Assembly: GCA_018662325.1 (NCBI GenBank)
Contig: JABJGM010000005.1
Span: 1-64,000, forward strand
Direction: 5' to 3'
Length of the DNA: 64,000 nt
DNA from: a bacterium
Lineage (GTDB): Bacteria > Patescibacteriota > Gracilibacteria > UBA1369 > GCA-2718715
In this document: positions 33,889-42,451 of the stretch, piece after piece
Layout of the letters: every line of letters begins with the position of its first letter
How positions within the stretch are numbered: position 1 is the stretch's first letter
Made by a program: the position numbers and the translations under genes
Notes under the pieces: generated by a model
Told to the model about the DNA's origin: nothing
Databases searched by the model: none
Seen by the model: the letters and a program-made list of their open reading frames with translations, nothing else

Positions 33889-36432
33889 TTATTTTATACT
33901 AAAGGTCAATTTATTAGTTTTATAACCGACAGAAATAGTCTGACCAGTTGATACTTTTTGATCTAAAATCAATTCAGTGATCTCATCCTCAATTTTATCC
34001 TGTAAAATTCTTCGAGCAGGTCGAGCTCCATATTCCGGGTCATATCCTTTTTCAGCTAAGTAAGATATGGCTTTTTCTGAAATTTTAATTTTGATATTTC
34101 TATCATTCATTCTGAATTGAAGTTGAGTGATTAAAAGCTTAATAATCTGCTTAACATCTTCATGTTTAAGGGGATCGAAAACAATTACTTTATCTATTCT
34201 ATTAATAAATTCAGGTTTGAAAAATTTTCGAACATCCGACATAATCTCTTCTTTGGTACTTTCAAAGTCTTTAATTCGTTCTTTTTCTTCTGTATCACTA
34301 AGGTTAAATCCAATAGGACCAGCCTTGGAAGTTAATTTCGATGCACCAAGATTAGATGTCATCACGATAATAGTGTTTGTAAAATCAACTTTTTTCCCCT
34401 TACCATCAGTCAATATACCATCTTCAAGAATTTGAAGTAGTAAATTAAAGAATTCAGGATGAGCTTTCTCAACTTCGTCAAAAAGTATAACGCTATAAGG
34501 CTTACGTCTAACAGATTCTGTTAACTGACCACCTTCCTCATACCCAACGTAACCAGCTGTAGTACCAGTTAATCTAGAAGCAGAATGTTTTTCTGAAAAT
34601 TCTGACATATCAATTTTTATCAATGCTTTAGGGTCGTTATACACTTCAGATGCAAGAGTTTTAACAAGTTCTGTTTTACCTACTCCTGTAGGACCTAAAA
34701 ACAGGAAACTACCTATTGGTCTTTTACTACTTGATATACCCGCACGTGATCTTCTGATTGCTTTAGATATATCTTTAACTGCATGTTCTTGACCAATTAT
34801 ATGTTTATGAAGAATGGACTCTAAATTTTTTAATTTTGATAAATCAGAAGATACTAATTTAGAAACAGGTACACCTGTAATCTTATGAACCATTGTAGCA
34901 ACATCGTCCGATGTTATTTTTTTCCTAAGATCTCTTGGTGTTTTAACAGTCTTTAATTTATCAATTTCAGATGTTAACTTTAACTCTTGATCTCTAATCT
35001 TCTTAGCTTTATCGTAATCTTGAGCAGAAACAGCTTGTTCTTTCTTTTTTGTTAATTTAGAAAGTTTAGCTTGCAGTTCCTTGATCTCGCTTTTATGCTC
35101 AGGGGTTGTAACCCTTTTTAAAGCGCAAGCTTCATCTATTAAATCAATGGCTTTGTCGGGCAAGAATCTTTCAGTAATGTATCTAGAAGATAGTTTAACT
35201 GCAGACTCTATAGCTTCATCTGTAATCATAAGATTATGATGATCTTCAAAAGATTCTCGAATTCCATTAAGCATTTCAATAGCATGTTCAATTGACGGTT
35301 CATTTACCATAATAGTCTGAAACCTTCTTTCTAATGCTTGATCGGATTCAATTGCTTTTCTATATTCATTAGTTGTAGTAGCACCAATAACTTGTATTTT
35401 AGATCTAGATAAAGCTGGTTTTAAAATATTAGCAGCATCAAGTGAACCTTCTGCACTTCCTGCTCCAATCAAAGTATGGAGTTCATCAATGAATAGAATA
35501 ATATTAGGCATTGATGAAGCTTCTTCAATAATAAGTTTAATTCTTTCTTCAAACTCACCTCTAAATTTAGTTCCTGCAACAACTGATCCCATAGGAAGAA
35601 TTAAAATTCTTTTATCCAACATTTGTTGGGGAACTTTATTATCAACAATTCTCATAGCTAAACCTTCGACTATTGCTGTTTTACCAACTCCTGGCTCTCC
35701 TATTAAAACTGGGTTGTTTTTTGTTTTACGATTTAAAATAGAAACTAATCTTTCTATTTCTTTGTCTCTACCAATAATTGGGTCAACTTTACCTTTCCTT
35801 ACTTGGTCACAAAGATCAACGGTAAAGTAATCAAGAGTAGGTGTTTTGGATTTAGATTTTTTATCTCCTTTCTTAAAAGAAGTTTGATCTGAAGAGGCCA
35901 AAACTCCATTCAGTCCATTTAGGAAAAACTCAACAGGATTCATATTGTTCATTTGACCATTCATTCCTTTGTTATCCAAACCTTTTTGGAAAAACTCAAC
36001 AATTTGAGCCTGAACATGTTTTGGATTTATCTTCATGTTTTCTAAAATAACAGTTGCAGCTGTATTGTCTTGAGAAACTACAGAAAATAAAAGATGTTCT
36101 GTTCCAACAAAATTATGATTATAACGAGAAGCACAACCTACGGCTTGTTCAATAACTTGTTTAGCAAATCCAGATAAACCAGCAGGTTTACTAGAATCAT
36201 TTTGAGTCTTTGAGCTTCTTCCTACAGATCGCAAGACTAATTCTACATTTGAAATAGAAACACCAAAATTATTTAAAATGGTTGCACCAAGTGAATTTTC
36301 TTGATGAAGTATACCTAGTAAAATGTGTTCAGTTCCAACATAATTTAAGTTTGATTCCTCGGCTTTTTCTTGAGCAATTACAAGAGCATCCTTGGCTTCC
36401 TTGGTAAATTTTTCAAAGTAATTATCTTCCAT
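33889..36432 (-). CDS. clpC: ClpC, AAA+ unfoldase of the Clp protease
   Basis: 847 aa. It has two N-terminal Clp repeats ('AKDALVIAQEKAEESNLNYVGTEHILL' and a second copy). AAA1 carries Walker A 'GEPGVGKTAIVEGLA'. A mid region with a UVR-like motif ('KEQAVSAQDYDKAKKIRDQE') marks ClpC rather than ClpA. AAA2 carries 'GPTGVGKTELVKTLA'. It unfolds proteins for ClpP, which is not in this window. Its promoter is overlapped by a CIRCE operator, so heat-shock repression by HrcA is expected. Confidence 0.95.
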   Translation of the reverse strand: MEDNYFEKFTKEAKDALVIAQEKAEESNLNYVGTEHILLGILHQENSLGATILNNFGVSISNVELVLRSVGRSSKTQNDSSKPAGLSGFAKQVIEQAVGCASRYNHNFVGTEHLLFSVVSQDNTAATVILENMKINPKHVQAQIVEFFQKGLDNKGMNGQMNNMNPVEFFLNGLNGVLASSDQTSFKKGDKKSKSKTPTLDYFTVDLCDQVRKGKVDPIIGRDKEIERLVSILNRKTKNNPVLIGEPGVGKTAIVEGLAMRIVDNKVPQQMLDKRILILPMGSVVAGTKFRGEFEERIKLIIEEASSMPNIILFIDELHTLIGAGSAEGSLDAANILKPALSRSKIQVIGATTTNEYRKAIESDQALERRFQTIMVNEPSIEHAIEMLNGIRESFEDHHNLMITDEAIESAVKLSSRYITERFLPDKAIDLIDEACALKRVTTPEHKSEIKELQAKLSKLTKKKEQAVSAQDYDKAKKIRDQELKLTSEIDKLKTVKTPRDLRKKITSDDVATMVHKITGVPVSKLVSSDLSKLKNLESILHKHIIGQEHAVKDISKAIRRSRAGISSSKRPIGSFLFLGPTGVGKTELVKTLASEVYNDPKALIKIDMSEFSEKHSASRLTGTTAGYVGYEEGGQLTESVRRKPYSVILFDEVEKAHPEFFNLLLQILEDGILTDGKGKKVDFTNTIIVMTSNLGASKLTSKAGPIGFNLSDTEEKERIKDFESTKEEIMSDVRKFFKPEFINRIDKVIVFDPLKHEDVKQIIKLLITQLQFRMNDRNIKIKISEKAISYLAEKGYDPEYGARPARRILQDKIEDEITELILDQKVSTGQTISVGYKTNKLTFSIK

Positions 36433-36518
36433 GTGGTTGGTTAAATTATCTATATATTATAATACGTATTTGCAAACATATTAAGTTTAATGTGTTTACA
36501 GGTTGAATAAATATTAAA

Positions 36519-36545
36519 TTAGCACTCTAAATTATAGAGTGCTTA
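36519..36545. promoter_or_regulatory. CIRCE operator (HrcA-binding site) upstream of clpC
   Basis: TTAGCACTC, 9 bp, GAGTGCTTA. This matches the CIRCE consensus TTAGCACTC-N9-GAGTGCTAA at 17 of 18 positions. It covers the -10 of the clpC promoter, the expected place for a repressor. Confidence 0.85.
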
Positions 36546-36559
36546 AAATTTAAAATCAA
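36531..36559 (-). promoter_or_regulatory. clpC promoter
   Basis: Minus strand TTGATT, exactly 17 bp, TATAAT. The -10 is inside the CIRCE spacer. Confidence 0.75.
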
Positions 36560-36569
36560 GAAATAAATC

Positions 36570-38129
36570 CTATACATCTCGAAGACTATCCAGAATATAG
36601 CTTGTGTCAATAGAATCATCAATGAATTCTAACTTGAAAAAACCTGCATTTAATTTTTTAACAAATATATTAGTTGATACTTGAATGGACTCGTTGAGGC
36701 TAAGATCTGAATATTGCTTGCTAGATGAATCATCCATTAAGCTGATTAACATTGAAGGTTCAAAAGTTTTAGGATCACTAGAAAATATATAAACATCATC
36801 TTGCCGAGAGTAATACCAATCAGTAGGGTAAAAACTCTGAATCTTCATAGCAAGGCTTTCAAAAAGTCTAAAACCTTCTTTAAGAGATACAGAGGGTAAA
36901 AATTGATCATCTTGTTTACTCAACACAGTCAAAGGTCTATCAAATGCAATATTTACACCAGTAGCAAGATCCCAATCTGATACAGATCCTTCGGTGAAAG
37001 TAGCAATAATCTTAAACTCTTTAGAATAATCTATTAGCACACGTTTCTGATTATCATTTTTATCTAAGTAAATTAAATAAAATTCTTGATTATCAGTGAA
37101 AGAATAGCTGATTGAATTTTGAAATGTATCTAAAATAGAAACAACATTAGACTCAAATTTATTAACTATCGATAAAAAATCTGAATCTACATTAGTCGTA
37201 AAATCCTCATTGTTTACTGTATAACCATCAGTAAAGTCAGTAACATTCGCTGAAGAAGAATCAGGAGTTTCATCTGTGATCATATCTCCTTCAGTATCAG
37301 ATAAATCGGAAACTTTCTCTACAATAACTTCATCATCAAGTGGTTCTAAGTCAGAATTCAATAAATCTGTATCTATTGGTAACTCATGTATTTCTATATC
37401 TGATAACTTAAGAGAGTTTAAAAACTCGTCAAATGCTGTAAAACCTTCATTAGTTGGTTCTAAAAAAACATAGGTGATCTCTAAAATAAATTTATTAGAT
37501 TGAATAAAGTATTTTATAGTATCGGAAGAAGTATTATAAAGATCAAAACGATGATTATTGGTAACAAAATTTTCTTTAGGAGTATTTAGATTTAAAGATT
37601 CCAAATACGAATCAAAAGTAGGGCTTGAATCAAGTGTCTTATCTATAAAGTTAATTTTAATAAGTTGTCTAGAATTCGGATCAGATAATGATAATTGAGA
37701 GGCGAATTCCTCTAATTCAAAGGTTGAAAGATAATTAAAATACACTCCAAACTCAGAAGATTCATAACTAAGAGAATCCAGTTTTACATCTGGAGTTGAA
37801 ATAATATCAATTTGTTCAACATTTAGAATTTCAATTTGTTTACCAGCAAGCTCACTAAATTGAATTTGACCACGTAGTCTAACTTCAAAGTCAATATAAT
37901 CCAAAAGATTATGAACTATAGAGTTTAAATAAATTCTATTTTTAGAGTCTGTAAGCAGGTAGTAATCGGAGTCTAAATTATTTAAAGGTACAGATAATTT
38001 ATTAACAACACCGACAAAAGATTTAGTAGCAGGAACATCTAAAACAATCTCAGGTTCATCAAGGCTAGGGGACGAACATGCTGCAACAAAAATAGGCAAA
38101 AGTAATGATAGGATAAGTTTTTTATTCAT
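36570..38129 (-). CDS. secreted lipoprotein of unknown function
   Basis: 519 aa. The N-terminus 'MNKKLILSLLLPIFVAACSS' is a lipoprotein signal with lipobox VAAC, so it should be anchored outside the cytoplasmic membrane. The rest is acidic, Ser/Asp/Thr-rich and beta-prone. A low-complexity linker lies around the middle ('LSDTEGDMITDETPDSSSAN'). Two stretches ending '...FDEFLNSLKL' and '...DSYLESLNL' recall PsbP/DcrB-type domains, but weakly. It sits 1 nt after ruvB, and transcription ends before the CIRCE region. Confidence 0.7.
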   Translation of the reverse strand: MNKKLILSLLLPIFVAACSSPSLDEPEIVLDVPATKSFVGVVNKLSVPLNNLDSDYYLLTDSKNRIYLNSIVHNLLDYIDFEVRLRGQIQFSELAGKQIEILNVEQIDIISTPDVKLDSLSYESSEFGVYFNYLSTFELEEFASQLSLSDPNSRQLIKINFIDKTLDSSPTFDSYLESLNLNTPKENFVTNNHRFDLYNTSSDTIKYFIQSNKFILEITYVFLEPTNEGFTAFDEFLNSLKLSDIEIHELPIDTDLLNSDLEPLDDEVIVEKVSDLSDTEGDMITDETPDSSSANVTDFTDGYTVNNEDFTTNVDSDFLSIVNKFESNVVSILDTFQNSISYSFTDNQEFYLIYLDKNDNQKRVLIDYSKEFKIIATFTEGSVSDWDLATGVNIAFDRPLTVLSKQDDQFLPSVSLKEGFRLFESLAMKIQSFYPTDWYYSRQDDVYIFSSDPKTFEPSMLISLMDDSSSKQYSDLSLNESIQVSTNIFVKKLNAGFFKLEFIDDSIDTSYILDSLRDV

Positions 38130-38130
38130 T

Positions 38131-39120
38131 TTATAGTTTATTATCAGATAAGAATTTTAATCCTTTGGTGGTTATAATTCTACCGCTAGAAGTTTTTTGA
38201 ATCAATCCATTTTTAAGTAAGAATGGTTCACAAATACATTCGATGTAATCAACCTCTTCACCTAGCAAAGAGGATAATGTCTTAACACCAATAGGACGCA
38301 TTTCACGGCTTTCAGATAAGACTTCAAGCAATTTAAAATCAAATTGATTCAAGCCAGACTGATCAATAGAAAGCAGAGATAAACAATCTAAAATATGTCT
38401 TTTTAAAACCAAAGAAATATTATGAAATAAACAGTATTCATGTACTCTTTTTAATGTATTAATAGCAATTCTAGGTACAGATTTAGTTGAAGAAATAAGC
38501 ACGTCAAGAGCATCATCTTTTATTTCAAGATCAAATGATTTTAAATGAATTTTTAAAATTTTTGCAATTTCAATCTTTGTATATTCTTCAAATTTGAAAA
38601 TAACACCAAACCTATCTCTAAAAGGCTGTGTTAATTTATCTAATCTAGTTGTAGCTCCAATAAAAGTAAAAGGTTGTAAGTCTAGACGCATGGATTTTGC
38701 CGTAGGGCCTTTTCCTATAACTATATCTAAATAAAAATCTTCAAGAGCAGTATAAAAAAACTCTTGAACGTTTGGTTTTAGTCGGTGGACCTCATCCACA
38801 AATAAAATATCATTTTCTTTTAAATTCGATAATATAGCAGCAACGTCTCCAATTTTTGTAAGGGATTGACCTTGAGAATAAACTAAATTGGAACCAATTG
38901 AACCAGAAACTAAACCAGCTAAAGTTGTTTTTCCTAAACCAGGAGCACCAAAAAAAATTAAGTGGTCTAAATTCTTTTGCAACTTATCTGAAGCATGAAT
39001 CATTAAATTTAATTGTTTAATAATTCTAGCTTGGCCCATAAAGTTATTAAAATCAATTGGTCTAAAAGATTTTCTAATTGGCTGCTCTAAGTCTTGAATT
39101 ATATCATCGTTATTTATCAT
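38131..39120 (-). CDS. ruvB: Holliday junction branch-migration helicase RuvB
   Basis: 329 aa. 'LDHLIFFGAPGLGKTTLAG' is Walker A, 'ILFVDEVHRLKPNVQEFFYTALEDF' Walker B, 'FTFIGATTR' sensor 1 and 'PFRDRFG' the arginine finger. The C-terminal winged helix has 'GVKTLSSLLGEEVDYIE' instead of the common 'GLDTLAAALGE'. It works with RuvA and RuvC, neither in the window. Overlaps the PH gene by 11 nt. Confidence 0.96.
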   Translation of the reverse strand: MINNDDIIQDLEQPIRKSFRPIDFNNFMGQARIIKQLNLMIHASDKLQKNLDHLIFFGAPGLGKTTLAGLVSGSIGSNLVYSQGQSLTKIGDVAAILSNLKENDILFVDEVHRLKPNVQEFFYTALEDFYLDIVIGKGPTAKSMRLDLQPFTFIGATTRLDKLTQPFRDRFGVIFKFEEYTKIEIAKILKIHLKSFDLEIKDDALDVLISSTKSVPRIAINTLKRVHEYCLFHNISLVLKRHILDCLSLLSIDQSGLNQFDFKLLEVLSESREMRPIGVKTLSSLLGEEVDYIECICEPFLLKNGLIQKTSSGRIITTKGLKFLSDNKL

Positions 39121-39592
39121 ATTCTGTAATACGTGTTATGAATGTTCTTACTTTATTAGCTTTACCAATTTCTTCAAAGGTAATATCGAATTTATAAGCA
39201 GAGGATTTAATTACTATTTTTCCATAAGATAAAACTGAAATAAAGCGAATTAACCCTCTTTCAAAACTTGCAATATCTTGGATGTCTTTTAAATTAATCT
39301 CTCGTTCATGCACATTTGTGATTGAAATCCAATTAATGAAAATTAATCTTTGATTTGTAATAATAAGTTTATCAAGCCAATAAATTAAAGTCATATAAAG
39401 AAAAACAAGAGCAAATATAACAAAAGAAATTAAATAAATTAAAGACGTGTGATTGGAAAATAATTCTGTTAAAAAACGAACAAATATTAATGTAATAAAT
39501 GCAAAAAAAACAAAATATAAACATCTAATTACATATGGTAAAAAGTGGTGGTATACTGTGTGTAAAACCTGTTCATTTTTTCTAAGAATCAT
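39110..39592 (-). CDS. membrane PH-domain protein (bPH2, YdbS-like)
   Basis: 160 aa. A short N-terminal segment is followed by two membrane helices ('FVFFAFITLIFVRFLTELF' and 'LISFVIFALVFLYMTLIYW'). A bacterial PH-like domain follows ('DKLIITNQRLIFINW', 'REINLKDIQDIASFERG'). Function of the family is poorly known (membrane or envelope stress). Head of an operon with ruvB. The divergent CPBP gene starts only 13 bp away, so their promoters must lie inside each other's leader or coding region. Confidence 0.75.
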   Translation of the reverse strand: MILRKNEQVLHTVYHHFLPYVIRCLYFVFFAFITLIFVRFLTELFSNHTSLIYLISFVIFALVFLYMTLIYWLDKLIITNQRLIFINWISITNVHEREINLKDIQDIASFERGLIRFISVLSYGKIVIKSSAYKFDITFEEIGKANKVRTFITRITEYDK

Positions 39593-39605
39593 AATAAAAA
39601 ATTAC

Positions 39606-40283
39606 ATGAATATAATAGATCATTTCAAAAAAAAATCAAATAAAGACATCTTTAAATACCTATTAATATTTGCATCATTAAATATGATAACATTAGGTAT
39701 AACCATTTTACTACCATTAGAGAGCAGCCAATACCAAGGGTTAAGTAATTACATTTTGATATACATGCAATTTATACTAATGATTCTTCCGTTTAAAATA
39801 TTAGGCACACCTAAAGAAAGTCTAAATCTTAACAAGGGTAGTCTTAAAAAATCAATAAAATACACGATCTATGGTTATTTTATATTTATATTTATTAATG
39901 TCTTACTAGTTCAAACAGGATTAATAGAAATTCTTCCTGGATTTGGACAACAAGAAAATATTGTAGAAAGTTTAATAAAAAATAATTTAGATAAAATAAT
40001 AATTGGTTTTGCAATATGCATTATTGCTCCGATTGTAGAAGAAATTACATTCAGAGGCTTTATTTACAATAAATTCAAAGATAACTATGGAAAAGTTTTA
40101 AGTAGCGTATTAACATCAGTGATATTTGCTGCGATACACTTCCAATTTCAGGTGATTTCAGCAATGATTGTTCTATCACTGATTATTCACTGGGTATATG
40201 AAAAATCAGGAGGATTAAATGGTGCTATAACATTCCACGTAATAAACAACACTATTACGTTTATAATAATGAGTAACTTGTAA
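39606..40283 (+). CDS. CPBP family intramembrane metalloprotease (Abi/CAAX-like)
   Basis: 225 aa using the ATG at 39606. The track start (39453) would run antisense through the PH gene and adds 51 non-conserved residues. It is multi-pass, with the three motifs of type II CAAX proteases: 'EEITFRGF' (EExxxR), 'FAAIHF' (FxxxH) and 'HVINN' (HxxxN). It cleaves within the membrane. In bacteria these act in bacteriocin immunity, processing or unknown roles. Followed 44 nt later by vanW-like gene with its own promoter. Confidence 0.88.
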   Translation: MNIIDHFKKKSNKDIFKYLLIFASLNMITLGITILLPLESSQYQGLSNYILIYMQFILMILPFKILGTPKESLNLNKGSLKKSIKYTIYGYFIFIFINVLLVQTGLIEILPGFGQQENIVESLIKNNLDKIIIGFAICIIAPIVEEITFRGFIYNKFKDNYGKVLSSVLTSVIFAAIHFQFQVISAMIVLSLIIHWVYEKSGGLNGAITFHVINNTITFIIMSNL

Positions 40284-40306
40284 AACAATATAAAAAATGA
40301 TATAAT
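40278..40306 (+). promoter_or_regulatory. promoter of the vanW-like gene
   Basis: TTGTAA, exactly 17 bp, TATAAT, preceded by TGA (extended -10). The -35 overlaps the end of the CPBP gene. Leader about 15 nt, no Shine-Dalgarno. Confidence 0.7.
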
Positions 40307-40327
40307 AATAGGATTTAAATAATTAAT

Positions 40328-41719
40328 ATGATAAAAAGAATCCTACCAAATATCTGCATATGTTTGTTAGTTGTATTTATAAGTATAGGCAACACACAAC
40401 AAATCAGCATTAACTCCTTAAATGCTTTAAGAGTTCAAGATAAAGAAATTGAACTAAAATATGAAGATAAATCAGTAAAAGTAAATATAAAAACCTTAAG
40501 AAATAAGAAGAAGTTAAGTAAAGTTTTAAACCAAAGCTTATTTTATGAAAAAAAATTGGAAGTTGAAAAACATGCCAAAGTAATTAAAGAGAAAAACAGG
40601 TACAAAGCAATAGAAGGTAAAACTAAAAAAACTATAGATATGAATCATTTAGTTTTAGCATCATTAGTATCAGACTCTGTTGATATAAAAGTCAAATCAG
40701 AAAATGAAAAATTTACCATACAAGATGCTAAAAAAATGGCAGAGGATTTAAATAGAATAAAAAGACAAAAGTTAAGGATTTTTAACAATGGTAAGTTGAT
40801 AAGTTCAGAAATTGAAATCCTTGATTTATTTAATAAGAATTCAAATACAATCAATCAAAAAAGTTTAATAAATTTACTTAAAGAATTCGAGAACGATATA
40901 GAAAACCTAACATCTCACGTTTATATAAATTCAGTAACTGGTGATTCAAACGGCTTTCTAAGAAATGGTAAAAAAATAAATTACAAAAAAACTGCACAGA
41001 ATTTATTAGCAAACATAGAAAAAGGATTACTTAGAATAGAAATAATTTACGATATTGATAAAGCTTTAGTCTATGATGAAAATAAAAAAGCATATAATTA
41101 CGAAAAACAAGGTGAAGGAAAATCAAATTTCAAAGGAAGTGACTGGGGAAGAAGTCAAAACATAGAAATCGGAACTAGAAACTTAATAGCAAATGTTTTT
41201 GTTATGCCAAATCAACAAGTATCGTTTCTTAAAATCTTAAAAGATAAAGGCTCAAGAATTCCATGGAAACTTGCAAAAGTAATAAAAGAGGGAGGCAAAC
41301 TAGAATTAGAACCAGGTGGAGGACTTTGCCAAGTATCAACAACATTATTTAGAGCAGCACTTCAAAGTGGAATGACTATCGACCAATGGAGAAACCACAG
41401 CTTATATGTGTCTTATTACAAAGAATACAATAATGGTTTAGATTCAACTATTTATGCACCATATGTAGATTTAAAGTTTACCAACCCATACAACTATCCC
41501 GTTCTATTTCAAAGTTACACGAATGAAAACAAAGATGTGATAACTGAAATATATAGTCAAGAAAAACTACCTGAAGTAGAGCTAATAGGACCCTTTTACA
41601 AAGGCGATATAGAAGGACTAAGATCAAACCAAATTCTCTGGGAAAGAAATATTAAAAAATTCTTCAATACTAAAACTGAAATATTCAAATCAACTTATAA
41701 TACAAGTGTAAGTAAATAA
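40328..41719 (+). CDS. VanW family protein
   Basis: 463 aa. An N-terminal hydrophobic segment ('ILPNICICLLVVFISIGN') is a signal or anchor. About 250 Lys-rich residues follow, with parts resembling the peptidoglycan-binding-like domain that often precedes VanW. The VanW core is clear: 'ELEPGGGLCQVSTTLFRAAL', 'QWRNHSLYVSYY' and 'YAPYVDLKFTN'. The role of VanW is unresolved; it is linked to the cell wall. The terminator of this gene lies inside the convergent DUF1624 gene. Confidence 0.9.
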   Translation: MIKRILPNICICLLVVFISIGNTQQISINSLNALRVQDKEIELKYEDKSVKVNIKTLRNKKKLSKVLNQSLFYEKKLEVEKHAKVIKEKNRYKAIEGKTKKTIDMNHLVLASLVSDSVDIKVKSENEKFTIQDAKKMAEDLNRIKRQKLRIFNNGKLISSEIEILDLFNKNSNTINQKSLINLLKEFENDIENLTSHVYINSVTGDSNGFLRNGKKINYKKTAQNLLANIEKGLLRIEIIYDIDKALVYDENKKAYNYEKQGEGKSNFKGSDWGRSQNIEIGTRNLIANVFVMPNQQVSFLKILKDKGSRIPWKLAKVIKEGGKLELEPGGGLCQVSTTLFRAALQSGMTIDQWRNHSLYVSYYKEYNNGLDSTIYAPYVDLKFTNPYNYPVLFQSYTNENKDVITEIYSQEKLPEVELIGPFYKGDIEGLRSNQILWERNIKKFFNTKTEIFKSTYNTSVSK

Positions 41720-42314
41720 AAATAACAATTGGATGTAGTAAATAGATGATTAAGGAAGGCTTAACTATATAAGAAATATAGTTAGGCTTTTTTAATGTTA
41801 AAAACTTTTTAGTGAATTTAAAAGATAAAAAAGGCACTAAAAAATAAAATAAATAAGGAAAGAAAGGAAAGTAGTCCAAGGTTGATAAGCGAATAAAATT
41901 CACATGTAAAATTTCCGGAAAAATTATAAGAATAAAAGTAACTAAAAACAGATAAACTTTAAAAAATTTAAAAAGATAAACAAGTAAATTAGCAGCAAAT
42001 ATCAAATGAATAATCCCAAAATATATAAAATAATCAGGAAACAAAAACCATGAAACAACTGATATTAAAACAGAAGCGAATAACAACTTAAACAAACGAT
42101 ATCTAAAATAACTTTCAGTTTTTAACTTTGAATAGCTTAAAGCAAGAGCAAAGCCAGAGATACCAATAAACAAAAAACGAATTAACTCAAGTAGATAAGA
42201 ATTAAAATCCCACATTTTAGCACCAAAAAGAAAGGAATCAATAAAAAAATAATGATAGGAAATCATTATAATTATAGAAAAGAATTTAAGATGATCTAAT
42301 AGTAAGTATCTCAT
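41685..42314 (-). CDS. DUF1624 / heparan-alpha-glucosaminide N-acetyltransferase-like membrane protein
   Basis: 209 aa with about six membrane helices. The opening 'LLLDHLKFFSIIIMISYHYFF' (catalytic-type His in the first helix), then 'ELIRFLFIGISGFALALSYSKL' and 'IYFGIIHLIFAANLLVYLF', match the HGSNAT-like DUF1624 family. Members carry acetyl groups across the membrane to glycans. The last ~12 codons overlap the 3' end of the VanW gene on the other strand (35 bp). tRNA-Arg is just upstream. Confidence 0.75.
   Translation of the reverse strand: MRYLLLDHLKFFSIIIMISYHYFFIDSFLFGAKMWDFNSYLLELIRFLFIGISGFALALSYSKLKTESYFRYRLFKLLFASVLISVVSWFLFPDYFIYFGIIHLIFAANLLVYLFKFFKVYLFLVTFILIIFPEILHVNFIRLSTLDYFPFFPYLFYFLVPFLSFKFTKKFLTLKKPNYISYIVKPSLIIYLLHPIVIFIYLHLYYKLI
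41758..41796 (+). terminator. vanW terminator inside the convergent DUF1624 coding region
   Basis: GCTTAACTATA pairs with TATAGTTAGGC (minor mismatches) and is followed by TTTTTT. It lies about 40 nt after the VanW stop and wholly within the minus-strand ORF. Confidence 0.65.
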
Positions 42315-42324
42315 AGTATATAAA

Positions 42325-42401
42325 TGGTACCCGCGAAAGGATTCGAACCTTTGACCTTCGCCTTAGAAGGGCGCTGCTCTATCCAGCTGAGCTACGCGGG
42401 C
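42325..42401 (-). tRNA. tRNA-Arg (anticodon TCT)
   Basis: Minus strand: acceptor GCCCGCG with CGCGGGT (G1-U72 wobble), D-arm 'TAGCTCAGCTGGATAGAGC', anticodon loop CTTCTAA (TCT), T-arm 'GGTTCGAATCC'. Discriminator A and an encoded CCA. Confidence 0.94.
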
Positions 42402-42415
42402 TAATTTGTAATGGT

Positions 42416-42444
42416 ATTTTAAGTTAATTAAAATCAAATTACAA
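42416..42444 (-). promoter_or_regulatory. tRNA-Arg promoter
   Basis: Minus strand TTGTAA, exactly 17 bp, TAAAAT, 14 nt before the tRNA. It lies just after the M23-SLH gene. Confidence 0.65.
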
Positions 42445-42451
42445 GAGCAAA

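Noticed and set aside
36519-36545. Hairpin read as a rho-independent terminator of the lipoprotein gene
   Set aside because: No T tract follows on the minus strand. The sequence instead matches CIRCE at 17/18 positions and overlaps a good promoter -10.
39453-39605. N-terminal extension of the CPBP protease in the ORF track
   Set aside because: It runs antisense through the PH-domain gene and is not family-like. The ATG at 39606 gives a normal membrane start.
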